A stretch of 64,000 bases of DNA from JASLEW01 sp035544895. Lineage in GTDB: Bacteria; Acidobacteriota; Thermoanaerobaculia; Multivoradales; UBA5704. Position 1 is the first letter of the stretch. Each line of letters opens with the position of its first letter. Below the pieces are notes generated by a model. It worked only from the letters and a program-made list of their open reading frames with translations, was not told the origin of the DNA and made no database searches. Both the position numbers and the translations under genes were made by a program. Location: assembly GCA_035544895.1 (NCBI GenBank), contig DASZZM010000064.1, positions 1 to 64,000 on the forward strand, written 5' to 3'. This document shows positions 24,931 to 34,200 of this stretch, piece by piece.

Positions 24931-25991
24931 GCCGGCGCGCCGGGCCGGTTTTCATCCTCGGCGTCAACCGCAGCGGGACCTCCCTGATCGCCGAGCTGGT
25001 GTACCGCTGGGGAGCCTACGGCGGCGATCCCGCCAGGCTGAGCCGCGGCAACAGCGGCAACCCGCGCGGATACTGGGAGCACGAGGGGCTGCACGACTTC
25101 CTCGGCGATCTCGCCAACGAGGTGGGGCTGCTGCACCCCTCCTTCCGGGAGTGCGTGCGGCAGAAGGCGCAGGAGCCCCTCCATCGCCAACGGGCCTTGC
25201 GGCTGATCGCCGAGATGGAAGACGGTGGCACGGCCTGGTTCTGGAAAGATCCGCTGCTCAGCGTGATGCTGCCGTTCTGGCAGGAAATCGTAGAACGGCC
25301 GGTGTACGTCGTGGCGGTGCGCAATCCGGCGGACGTGGCTGCCTCGTGGGAGGAGTTCACCCTGCCGCCGGGCCTGCCGGAGGGCATTCGCCTCACCGCC
25401 GCCAGCCTGCTGCGCTGGCAGCACTACACCCTGTCGATCCTCGACGCGGTCGAGGCGAGCGCGAGCAAGCTCTTCGTCGCCTATGAAGACGTGCTCGAGT
25501 CGCCGGAGGCGCAGTGCGCCAGGCTGAGCGGTTTCCTCGACGAGCATTGCGGCAGCGAGGGGGCACGGGAAGGGCAACGGCTGCCCGAGATGGTGCAGGC
25601 AGTCGACGCCAGCCTGCACCGCCACCGCAGCCGGGCGGCCTTCTCGCAGCTTGCCGAGGCCACTCCGGAGCAGAAAAGGCTGTACGACCTCCTGCTGGGG
25701 AAGGTCGAGGATGCGGCGACGCCTTATGACGCGAGGCAGTTGGCGTTGTACGCAGGATGGAGGGAGTACCTGCGCAACCTGGCTCTGTTCTCGCAGCTCT
25801 TTGCGGAGGCCAGGCCGATCCTCGGCTCGCGGGCCGTGCGGCTGCTCTGGGCGCTGGGGCGGCCGCTCCGCGGGCTGGCCGGCGCCCTGCGAGGCCGGCA
25901 GCCGGCCGGACCGCCGCAGCCGGCGGGAGCACCGCTGAGAGGAGACCGATCCGAGGCTCGGACATCGACCCAACCGCCAGAACCAGGGTAG
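24927..25991 (+). CDS. Sulfotransferase family protein
   Basis: Predicted transferase of a sulfo group from PAPS, 354 aa. The 5'-phosphosulfate-binding P-loop-like motif is at the start: VFILGVNRSGTSLIAELVYR. A 3'-phosphate-binding region is seen as VVAVRNPADVAASW, and ETAWFWKDP-like GTAWFWKDPLLS lies between. ATG 24927 overlaps the VKOR-DsbA stop, so it shares an operon with the EctB-like, peptidase and VKOR genes. The C-terminal tail after residue 315 is Pro/Gly/Ala-rich and may be disordered. It could sulfate the lipopeptide made by the NRPS genes downstream or a surface glycan; neither is shown. Confidence 0.78.
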   Translation: MSRRAGPVFILGVNRSGTSLIAELVYRWGAYGGDPARLSRGNSGNPRGYWEHEGLHDFLGDLANEVGLLHPSFRECVRQKAQEPLHRQRALRLIAEMEDGGTAWFWKDPLLSVMLPFWQEIVERPVYVVAVRNPADVAASWEEFTLPPGLPEGIRLTAASLLRWQHYTLSILDAVEASASKLFVAYEDVLESPEAQCARLSGFLDEHCGSEGAREGQRLPEMVQAVDASLHRHRSRAAFSQLAEATPEQKRLYDLLLGKVEDAATPYDARQLALYAGWREYLRNLALFSQLFAEARPILGSRAVRLLWALGRPLRGLAGALRGRQPAGPPQPAGAPLRGDRSEARTSTQPPEPG

Positions 25992-26051
25992 CTTAAGGTT
26001 CGGCTGTGGAACCCGTCCGGGCTGGGAGAAGCGTCCGCCCCAGTAGTGGTA

Positions 26052-27320
26052 TCACCCTTGGCCGGCTTTGACCAAGTCATCGGTGCCGTCGACTTGCTTC
26101 CCGACCTCAGGTTGGGTCGAGGCTTCAGCTCGCTTCGCGACAGTCTCTCGTTGCCACCACCAGATACAGTAACCTTGATTCTCGAACAGCCAGTGATCAA
26201 ACCTCAGATGGATGGTATGCAAGTCAAAAGTCGGATCGCCGGCACCGAATGCGACGATACCGCCGTCGAAGACCAGGTATGGTTCTCTACCAGCCTGGAA
26301 CAGATCAACTTGCATACCTCTGGTGAGCAAGGCCATCGAATTGAGGATGTGGGCCTCGTTGCGAGGCGATCTGAACTCGACTGCCTGAGTCCATACGGCA
26401 CACTTGCCGCCCTCGATCTCCAGGGATACCGGATCGGCGTTGACATCGATTCCACCGAGCTCTCGGTCCGTGACCTTGAGGTTCACTGTCTTGGCATCCG
26501 GTCGTGAGTGTCCGGCTCGGAAGAGCATTCTCTTGGGGAGCGGGAAATGAGGCATATCGGCGAATCTCGCCTCCAACTCTATCTTGTACTCGGAACTTGA
26601 CTTGCTGGGAGCAATGAGAGTGTACGTGGTCGTCGTGACAATCTTGTGAACGGGCGAGCCCAACACGTCGCGAGGGTAGCGCGCGGGATCCTCGCCAACG
26701 TCGCGTAGCGCCTCTTCCAGTGACATATTCTCGATTACGATGTATTCTCTGTAGTTCTCCCTGTACATGCCCTGGGACGGAATTGCGGGGTCGGGAAGCA
26801 GCCTGTGGTACAAGATCTGGTCAATCCAGTCCGCGAGCTCACCACGCATGTACTCGTCATTGTCCACACACGACTCCAGGATCTGCTGGCCTGCTCGCGA
26901 CCGCAGGTCGGTCAGAGTCTCTGTCTTCAGGCGTGACAACCACGCATCCTCGAGTAGAACTGATCTGGCAAACCTCTCGAAGAAATCGGAGAACTCACGG
27001 ATATGCCAGAAGAGTGTAACGACAGCCGCAACGAGCAGTCCGATCCCAACATGATGAAATGCGCCCCAGTATTTCTGCTCTGGCAGCACCATCGACGACA
27101 ACAGCGCGCCGACGATGAGGGCCAGGAGGATCTGCGCCCAGGTCAAGCTCATGAACGACAGAGCCCTGGCCGTGAAATGTCGCCGAAACGCCCTCACGGG
27201 CTCTCTCCCGGGGTCGGGTGAACCTGGCTTGTTCCTGGTCTTGAGCATCATGAGAGGAAGTCTCCAGTTGAGATGTTTAGCAGTAAAGAATAGCACACTC
27301 ATCCCTGTCCTACCTCTCAA
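26052..27320 (-). CDS. Membrane protein of unknown function
   Basis: 422-aa protein I do not recognise. Two hydrophobic segments near the N-terminus (AQILLALIVGALLSSMV, about 58-75, and VGIGLLVAAVVTLFW, about 88-103) precede a large soluble part. The soluble part has an acidic helical region (FFERFARSVLLEDAWL, ESCVDNDEYMRGELADWIDQ) and a beta-rich C-terminal half (KIELEARFADMPHFPLPK, TVNLKVTDRELGGI). ATG 27320 is the first start; ATG 27302 or 27251 would also give a complete protein. Its GC content is clearly lower than the genes on both sides and it is oriented against them, so it may be a recent insertion. Confidence 0.7.
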   Translation of the reverse strand: MRGRTGMSVLFFTAKHLNWRLPLMMLKTRNKPGSPDPGREPVRAFRRHFTARALSFMSLTWAQILLALIVGALLSSMVLPEQKYWGAFHHVGIGLLVAAVVTLFWHIREFSDFFERFARSVLLEDAWLSRLKTETLTDLRSRAGQQILESCVDNDEYMRGELADWIDQILYHRLLPDPAIPSQGMYRENYREYIVIENMSLEEALRDVGEDPARYPRDVLGSPVHKIVTTTTYTLIAPSKSSSEYKIELEARFADMPHFPLPKRMLFRAGHSRPDAKTVNLKVTDRELGGIDVNADPVSLEIEGGKCAVWTQAVEFRSPRNEAHILNSMALLTRGMQVDLFQAGREPYLVFDGGIVAFGAGDPTFDLHTIHLRFDHWLFENQGYCIWWWQRETVAKRAEASTQPEVGKQVDGTDDLVKAGQG

Positions 27321-27354
27321 GCAGGTGGCATGAGAACCCTGCGAGCTCGGGCCG

Positions 27355-27383
27355 TTGACTTAGCGGGTGCGCAAGCTCATACT
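27355..27383 (+). promoter_or_regulatory. Sigma-70-type promoter for the HEAT-repeat gene
   Basis: TTGACT (27355-27360), 17 bases, CATACT (27378-27383). The start codon is 46 bases further on, with AGGGAGGGG just upstream of it. Confidence 0.6.
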
Positions 27384-27428
27384 GCGAGGGAAGCAGGCTC
27401 TCTTGGACTGCTTCAGGGAGGGGACACG

Positions 27429-28475
27429 ATGAACGACAAGAGAACTCTTCGGATCGCGACCTCCGCGGTGGTGGTTGCCGTCCTGGGGTGGCAGGCGCGA
27501 GCGCTGCCGGCGGCCCGCGACGGCGAGCTCCGGAACGATTCGGCGGCAAATGAGCTGCGCAGTGAGCTCTCCCAAGTCCAGGCGGGAGCGGCCTGGATCG
27601 GTTACGAGGTGCCGCTGGCAGGCGAGATCGCCTCCATCTGCTGCGCAGGCGGCGCGGGGTGCGCGCTCGAACCGGGGGGCGGTGTGCAGGGAGGTAGCTT
27701 CGAGAGCCGGGGGCGGACGAGCGCGCATCCCGAGCTGAGCGTGCTGCTGCATGTCCAGCAGGGGCGCATCGATCGGGTCGAGAGCTTTTCGAGCGATTGC
27801 CGCCTGGAGGCGGAGGGGGTGCGCTGGGTCAAGGGCGTGCGGTCCGAGGACAGCGTCGCCCTGCTCGGCTCGATCGTCCGCCCCGCCGGGGGCGGGAGGC
27901 CGGAGCCGGAGCTCCTGAGCAGCGCCCTTGCCGCCATCGCGCGCCACGCCGACGCGCCGGCCGATCGCGCCCTCGCCCTCTTCGTGCGGCCCGGCGAGTC
28001 CGGTCCACTGCGCGAGCGCGCGGCGATGGCCCTGGCGCATGCTAGGGGAGGATCGGGTTATGCGGTGTTGCGCCGCCTGCTCGCTGAGGACCAGGACGGA
28101 GACTTCCGCCGCCAGGTGGTCCGCTCGCTGGCGTTCAGCGACGTCGCGGAGGCTGCCGACCTGCTGCTGCGCACGGCACGCGAGGACCGCAATCCGGCGG
28201 TGCGGGGCCAGGCGCTGGTCTCCTATGCGCGCAAGGTCGGCGGCGCGGCGCTTCCGGTGCTCGAGGAGGCGGTCGCCAACGATCCCGAGATGGAGGTCAA
28301 GGGCATGGCGCTGGTCGCCCTCAACCGCCTGCCCAAGCGCGACGGCCACCCGGTGCTGGCCGAGGTGGCGGCGCACCATCGAGACCCGGACCTCCGCCAC
28401 CGCGCCGCGATGCTGCTGCGGCTCGGGTCGGGCACGGGTCCGCGCGACCGCTTGCCTGGCGGGCCCACGCCGTAG
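27429..28475 (+). CDS. Exported HEAT-repeat protein
   Basis: 348-aa protein from ATG 27429, which has AGGGAGGGG 5 bases upstream. The N-terminus is a signal-like segment (RIATSAVVVAVLGWQARALP). Residues about 50-150 contain two Cys (ICCAGGAGC) and a beta-rich part. Residues about 185-335 are HEAT repeats: LRERAAMALAHARGGSGY, FRRQVVRSLAFSDVAEAADLL, VRGQALVSYARKVGGAAL, VKGMALVALNRLPKRDGH, LRHRAAMLLRLG. HEAT repeats are protein-interaction scaffolds; the partner is unknown. It converges on the permease gene with a hairpin between. Confidence 0.78.
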   Translation: MNDKRTLRIATSAVVVAVLGWQARALPAARDGELRNDSAANELRSELSQVQAGAAWIGYEVPLAGEIASICCAGGAGCALEPGGGVQGGSFESRGRTSAHPELSVLLHVQQGRIDRVESFSSDCRLEAEGVRWVKGVRSEDSVALLGSIVRPAGGGRPEPELLSSALAAIARHADAPADRALALFVRPGESGPLRERAAMALAHARGGSGYAVLRRLLAEDQDGDFRRQVVRSLAFSDVAEAADLLLRTAREDRNPAVRGQALVSYARKVGGAALPVLEEAVANDPEMEVKGMALVALNRLPKRDGHPVLAEVAAHHRDPDLRHRAAMLLRLGSGTGPRDRLPGGPTP

Positions 28476-28498
28476 CCGGCGGCCGGGAGCGGCGGCGG

Positions 28499-28531
28499 GC
28501 CGTCCGCAAGGGTATCGGCCGTGCGGACGGC
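28499..28531. terminator. Hairpin between convergent HEAT-repeat and permease genes
   Basis: GCCGTCCGCA (28499-28508) pairs perfectly with TGCGGACGGC (28522-28531). It is placed between the two converging stops (28475 and 28551), so it can act for both strands. No T-run is present. Confidence 0.55.
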
Positions 28532-28550
28532 GCGGCGCCAACCGTGCGGG

Positions 28551-30989
28551 TCACTGCTGGCGCATGGCAAAGGTGGGATCGAGCCGCGCCGCGCGCCGCG
28601 CCGGCAACAGGCTCGCCGCCAGGCCGACGAGCGCGAGGACCACGGCGGCGGCGGCCAGAGTGGCGAGGTCGTCGGGCCGCACGCCGTAGAGGAGGCCCGC
28701 CACCCATCGGGTGGACAGGCGGGAGGCGAGCAGTCCGACGATCCCGCCGACGACGAGCAGCTGTGCGCTCTCGCCGACGATCTGCCGCATGAGCTCCGCG
28801 CGGCCGGCGCCGAGGGCGATGCGGATGCCGATCTCATGCGTCCGCTGGCTCACCGAGTACGACATCACGCCGTAAAGGCCGATCGCCGCCAGCAGCAGGG
28901 CGAGCAGGGCGAAGACCGAGAGCAGCAGCGCGGTCTGGCGCTCGCGGACGGTCAAGGTAGAAAGGTAGTCGGACATGTTCATGACATCGAAGAGGGCGAG
29001 CGTGCCGCTGAGGGCGTGCACCTCGCGCCGGATCGGGGCAAAAAGCGGTGCGGGATCGCCTGCCGTGCGCACCAGTAGGTGCTTGGTGGTGTCAAAGAGC
29101 GAAAAGACCTGGCGCTGCGGCAGGTAGAGGAACGGCTTGGCCTCCTCGCGCAGCGTCTCGTACTTCGAGTCCCTGGCCACGCCGACGACTTCGAGGTACT
29201 TGCCCTCGGGGCCCGAGAAGCGCATGCGCTTGCCGAGCGGCTCCTGGTGCGGCCAGAACCTCTCGGCGAGGGTCTGATTGACGATGCACACCGGAGGCGC
29301 GGTGCCACGGTCGCCGACGGTGAAGTCACGGCCGCGCACGAGCGGCAGGCCGACGGTGGAAAAGTAGCCGACGTCGACCAGGTTGACGCCGACCCGCTGC
29401 CCTTCCTGGGGCCTGGCGTCGAAAAACAGGCTCACCGATGAGCCCTCGGGCTCGACCGGCAGCGCGGAGCTGACGCTGACCGCCCGCACCCCGGGCAGGG
29501 CGGCGACCCGCCCGGTCAGCTGCGAAAGGAAGGCCTGCGCCTGCTCGTCTGTGAAGCCGGTGAGGCCGAGATCGAGCGACATCGCGGCCAGGCGCCTGGG
29601 ATTGAATCCGGGATCGATCGACTGCAGCCGGGCGAGCGTCTCGAGGAACAGGCCGGCGCCGACCAGCAGCAGAAGCGACAGCGCGAACTGGGCGACGACG
29701 AAGAGGCCGCGCAGGCCGAAGGTGCGGCTGCGGGAAGGAGCCGGCGCGGCGTCCTTGAGCGCCGGCATCAGGCTGGGACGGGTGGTCTGCAGCGCCGGGG
29801 CGAGACCGACCAAGACACCGGTCAGCAGCGACAGGAGCAGGGCGAAGGCGAAGACCCGGCCGTTGAGGCCGAAGCTGAGCACGATCGAGGCCGGCAGCCG
29901 GAAGCGCGTCAGCACCGGGAAGACGAGCCGGGCGACGAGCAGCCCGGCGGCACCGCCGATGAGCCCGAGCAGCAAGCTCTCGGTGAGGAGCTGCCGCACC
30001 AGCCGCAGCCGGCTGGCGCCCATCGCCTGCCGTACCGAGATCTCTCGGCGGCGCCGCGTCGCCCGCGCCAGCATCAGGTTGGCCAGGTTCACGCAGGCGA
30101 TCAGCAGCACCAGGCCGACCACGGTGACCAGCAGCCAGACCATGCGGCTGACCGTCATCCGCTGGTCCGGCGAGAAGCCGGCGTCGACGGCGGGCACGAG
30201 CACGACGCCGCGCCGGAACGGCGCCGGAAACTGCTCGTTGAGGCGCTTGCGGATGGCCGCCAGATCGGCTTGCGCCTGCTCGAGGGAGACACTCGGGCGC
30301 AATCTGCCGAACAGCTTGAACAGCAGCAGGCCGCGCTGGGTGAGGACGCGATCGCCTTCGGGCAGGAAGGTGCCGCTCATCCCGGTGGGCACCCAGACCT
30401 CGCTCTTGGTCTCCAAGCTGACGCCGCGGAAACCGGCCGGGGCGACCCCGACGACCTGAAAGCGCTTGCCGTTGAGCAGCAGGTTCTTGTCGAGCAGTGC
30501 CGGATCGCCGCCGAGCCGGCGCTGCCAGAAGTCGTGGCTGACGACCGCGACCGGATGAGCCCCGACCTCGTCGTCCTGCGGCAGGAAGGTGCGCCCGCGG
30601 GCGGTCGCGACGCCGAGGGCGGTGAAGTAGTCGTAGCTGACCAGCTCGCCCTGGATGCGCTCGGGGGTGTCGGCGGTGCCGAGATTCATGAACGCCGGCT
30701 GGCGGGCCACGATGGGCGCAAACGACCGGTTGCCGTCGCGCAGGCTCTTGAAGTCGGGGTAGGACGTGGCGCTGTAGTCCGAAAAGCGGGTCTTGGTGTA
30801 GATCGCCGCCAACCGCTCCGGCCTGGCGACCCCGGGAAGGACCTCGAGCAACACCGAGTTGGCCAGGCTGAAGATGGCCGAATTGGCCCCGATGCCGAGC
30901 GCCAGCGAGAGGATCGCCACGGTATTGACCAGCGGGTTGCGCAGCAGCATGCGGAATCCGAAGCGTAGGTCCTGAGCCACCTGCTCCAT
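28551..30989 (-). CDS. Duplicated orphan MacB/FtsX-type ABC permease
   Basis: 812-aa permease of the type expanded in Acidobacteriota (acidobacterial duplicated orphan permease). It starts MEQVAQDLRFGFRMLLRNP, the hallmark beginning of this group, then a membrane helix (about 22-43), a MacB periplasmic core domain (about 50-245), an FtsX domain with three helices (about 285-400), a second MacB core domain (about 430-650) and a final FtsX domain (about 690-805, IALGAGRAELMRQIVGESAQ). The expected 2 x (PCD+FtsX) plan is complete. No ATPase gene is next to it in this window. Such permeases are thought to export or to sense envelope signals; a role in lipopeptide export is possible only by position. 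Confidence 0.9.
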   Translation of the reverse strand: MEQVAQDLRFGFRMLLRNPLVNTVAILSLALGIGANSAIFSLANSVLLEVLPGVARPERLAAIYTKTRFSDYSATSYPDFKSLRDGNRSFAPIVARQPAFMNLGTADTPERIQGELVSYDYFTALGVATARGRTFLPQDDEVGAHPVAVVSHDFWQRRLGGDPALLDKNLLLNGKRFQVVGVAPAGFRGVSLETKSEVWVPTGMSGTFLPEGDRVLTQRGLLLFKLFGRLRPSVSLEQAQADLAAIRKRLNEQFPAPFRRGVVLVPAVDAGFSPDQRMTVSRMVWLLVTVVGLVLLIACVNLANLMLARATRRRREISVRQAMGASRLRLVRQLLTESLLLGLIGGAAGLLVARLVFPVLTRFRLPASIVLSFGLNGRVFAFALLLSLLTGVLVGLAPALQTTRPSLMPALKDAAPAPSRSRTFGLRGLFVVAQFALSLLLLVGAGLFLETLARLQSIDPGFNPRRLAAMSLDLGLTGFTDEQAQAFLSQLTGRVAALPGVRAVSVSSALPVEPEGSSVSLFFDARPQEGQRVGVNLVDVGYFSTVGLPLVRGRDFTVGDRGTAPPVCIVNQTLAERFWPHQEPLGKRMRFSGPEGKYLEVVGVARDSKYETLREEAKPFLYLPQRQVFSLFDTTKHLLVRTAGDPAPLFAPIRREVHALSGTLALFDVMNMSDYLSTLTVRERQTALLLSVFALLALLLAAIGLYGVMSYSVSQRTHEIGIRIALGAGRAELMRQIVGESAQLLVVGGIVGLLASRLSTRWVAGLLYGVRPDDLATLAAAAVVLALVGLAASLLPARRAARLDPTFAMRQQ

Positions 30990-31286
30990 AGCGTCGTCCT
31001 CCTGGTCCTAGAAAACTCTCAATTTGGTCGGGTCATTTCAAGGCTCTCGGGTAATTTTCAAGGTTGACTAGATTTGAAGCATGAGAGGACTGTACTATAT
31101 CGCCAAGAGCATCAATTACGAGTCAATGGTTATGAAGAGACCAGCCTATGCCGAAATCGCCAAGACGCTTCATCAAGGAGCTCTGTCCAGCTAGAAGAAG
31201 CTCGGGCTGGGGAACTAGCCGAGCCTGTCCCGGCCGCCGGCCGGCCACGCGGCCGGGGCCGCAGGGATCGACTTCGGGGAGCGCGC
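30990..31286 (+). promoter_or_regulatory. AT-rich leader region of the NRPS operon
   Basis: About 300 bases between the divergent permease and NRPS1. The part at 31010-31160 is strikingly AT-rich for this genome. A possible promoter is TTGAAG (31074-31079), 16 bases, TATATC (31096-31101); another -35-like TTGACT lies at 31064-31069 without a matching -10. The NRPS frame is open through this region, but the encoded residues (31074-31286) do not resemble FAAL enzymes, so I treat it as leader. GGGGA at 31276-31280 is a fitting ribosome-binding site for TTG 31287. Confidence 0.45.
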
Positions 31287-34200
31287 TTGGCGGGCCGGCT
31301 CGCTGACGCGGCGCGGGGCGCCCGAGCCCTCGATCAGGTGCTGCGGAGGCGCGCCTGCGCGCGGCCGGACGAGATCGTCTACACCTTTCTCATCGACGGC
31401 GAGCAGCGGGCCGAGACGCTCACCTATGGCGAGCTCGACCGCCGGGCGCGCGCCGTGGCCGTCCTGCTCGCCGAACGCGGCGCGGCCGGGCAGCAGGTGC
31501 TCCTGCTCTATCCGCCCGGCCTCGCCTACGCGGCCGCTCTGCTGGGTTGCCTCTATGCCGGCGCCGTCGCGCTTCCTGCCTACCCTCCGCGGATCAACCG
31601 CAGCCTGCCGCGGCTGCTGGCGATCGTCGCCGACGCGCAGCCGCGGCTGGCCCTCTCCACGGGGCGCATCTTCGAGCGCGCGGCGGCATGGCGCGCCCAG
31701 GCGCCGCAGCTCGCGGCGCTCGGCTGGCTGGCCACCGACGAGCTGCCGGAATCGCTGGCCGCGGACTGGCGGGAACCGGGTAGCCGAGCGCCCAACCTGG
31801 CCATCCTGCAGTACACCTCGGGCTCGACGGGAACCCCGAAAGGGGTGATGCTCGGCCACGCCAACCTGCTCGCCAACCTCGCCGCGATGCGGCGCCGCTA
31901 CGCGCTGACCGCGGACAGCCGCGCGGTGAGCTGGCTGCCCCCGTATCACGACATGGGCCTGATCGGCGGGCTGCTGCAGCCGCTGTACTCCGGCTTTCCG
32001 GTGACGCTGATGTCGCCGTTTGCCTTCCTGCAGCGTCCGCTGCGCTGGCTGTGGGCCATCTCGCGCAGCCGCGCCACGGTGAGCGCCGCCCCCAACTTCG
32101 CCTACGACCTCTGCGTGCGCCGCAGCCAGCCGGAGCAGCGCGCGGGACTCGACCTGAGCAGCTGGAGGGTGGCGATCAACGGCGCCGAGCCGGTCCGCGC
32201 CGAGACCCTGGCCCGCTTCACCGCCGCCTTCGCGCCGCACGGCTTCCGCGCCGAGGCCGCCACCGCCAGCTACGGGCTGGCCGAAGCCACCTTGCTGGTC
32301 GCCAGCGGGCGGTCGGCCGCGGCGCCCGTGGTGCGGCAGGTCGCCGCGGCAGCGCTCGCCCGGCACCGCGTCGCGCCGCCGGTGGCCGGGGCGGCGCGCT
32401 GCACCCTGGTCGGCTGCGGCGCGCCGCTGCCCGGGCACGCCGTGCGCATCGTCGAGCCGCACAGCGGCGCGCCCTGCCGGCCCGGGCGCGTCGGGGAGAT
32501 CTGGATCGGCGGCCCTTCGGTGGCCCAGGGCTACTGGAACCGGCCGGAGGAGAGCGCCACGGTCTTTGCCGCCACCCTCGCCGGCGACGGCGGGCGGCGC
32601 TTCCTGCGCACCGGCGATCTCGGCTTCGTGGCGTCGGGCGAGCTGTTCGTGACCGGCCGGCTCAAGGACCTCGTCATCCTGCACGGGCGCAATCTCTACC
32701 CCCAGGACATCGAGCTCACGGCCGAGCGCAGCGATCCCGCACTGCAGCCGGGGGCCGGCGCGGCTTTCGCCGTCGACGTCGGCGGCGAGGAGCGCCTGGT
32801 CGTGGTCTACGAGGTGGAACGTGGCGGCGGCGCCGTGCTGGGGAGGATCGCCGAGGCGGTACGCCGGGCGGTGGCCGAGGAGCACGCCGCGCGAGTCTAC
32901 GAGCTGGTGCTGGTGCGGACGGCGACGATCCCGAAAACCACCAGCGGCAAGATCCGCCGCGCCGCCTGCCGCGAAGGCTATCTCGCCGGCACCCTCGAGG
33001 TGGTCGGGCGCAGCCTCTCCCCCGAGGCTACGGCGGCGGACGTCGCGGCTCCGCTCGTCGAGCTCAGCGGCGACGATCTGCTGGCTCTGCCGCGCGCCGA
33101 GCGGGCGGGAGCCCTGTGCGCCTACCTCGCCGAGCAGGTGGCGCGCAGCTTGGGCCGCAGCGCCTGCGATCTCGATCCGCAGGTGGGGCTCACGGCTCTG
33201 GGCCTCGACTCGGTGGCCGCCGCCGAGCTGCAAGGGCGGGTGGAAGAAGAGCTCGGCTTGCGCCTCGGGCTCGCCGGCCTGCTCTCCGGCGCGAGCATCG
33301 CGCAGCTTGCCGGCGAGCTGGCCGCGCGGCTCGACTCGGCGGCCCCCGTCGCCGCGCCGCCGGAGGCGGTGGCGGCGGAGTCGGCCGAGCACCCCCTCTC
33401 CCACGGCCAGGAGGCGCTCTGGCTGTTCACCCAGCTCGCGCCGCAGAGCGCCGTGCACAATCTCGCGGCCGCGGCGCGGCGGCGCGGCCCGCTCGACACC
33501 GCCGCCCTGGGCTGCGCGCTCGACGCCCTCGCCGCCCGCCATGCCGCCCTGCGCACCACGTTCTCGGCGCGAGGGGGGCGGGCGGTGCAGCGGGTGCAGC
33601 CGACGATGAAGATCGAGCTGCGCCGCCACGAGGCGGCGGGCTGGAGCGCCGCGGCGCTCGAGTCGCGCCTGCGCGCCGAAGCCCGCCGTCCGTTCGATCT
33701 CGACACGGGCCCGCCGCTGCGCGTCCACCTGTTCGCCCGGACGGGGGGAGAAACGGTGCTGCTCCTGGCCATCCACCACCTGGTCGCCGACTTCCGATCG
33801 ATCGGCGTGCTGCTGGGCGAGCTGGGCGCGCTCTACGCGGCGGCACAGCGCGGTGAGCCGGCGGACCTGCCTCCCCCGCCGGGCGATCTCCTCGACTACG
33901 GCCGCAGGCAGCGCCAGCTGCTTGCCGGTCCCGCCGGCGAGCGGCTGTGGCAGGCCTGGCAGAGCGAGCTCGCCGGCGGCCTCTCCGACCTCGAGCTGCC
34001 GACCGACCGGCCGCGCCCGGCGGCCAGGACCTACGCCGGCGCCGCGCGCCGCCTGCGGCTCGACCGCGGAATGACCGCCGCCCTCGGCCGCCTCGCGCGC
34101 ACCCAGGGCACCACTCTGTATCTGACGCTGCTGGCCGGATTCCAGGCGCTGCTGGCGCGTCACTCCGGGCAGGAAGACTTCTGCGTCGGCGCCCCGGTCT

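Noticed and set aside
31064..31098. TTGACT ... TACTAT as an NRPS promoter
   Set aside because: The 23-base spacing is too long for a sigma-70 promoter.
31074..31286. N-terminal extension of NRPS1 from ATG 31074
   Set aside because: The DNA is AT-rich and promoter-like and the residues do not resemble FAAL proteins; TTG 31287 has a fitting ribosome-binding site. The true start remains unproven.
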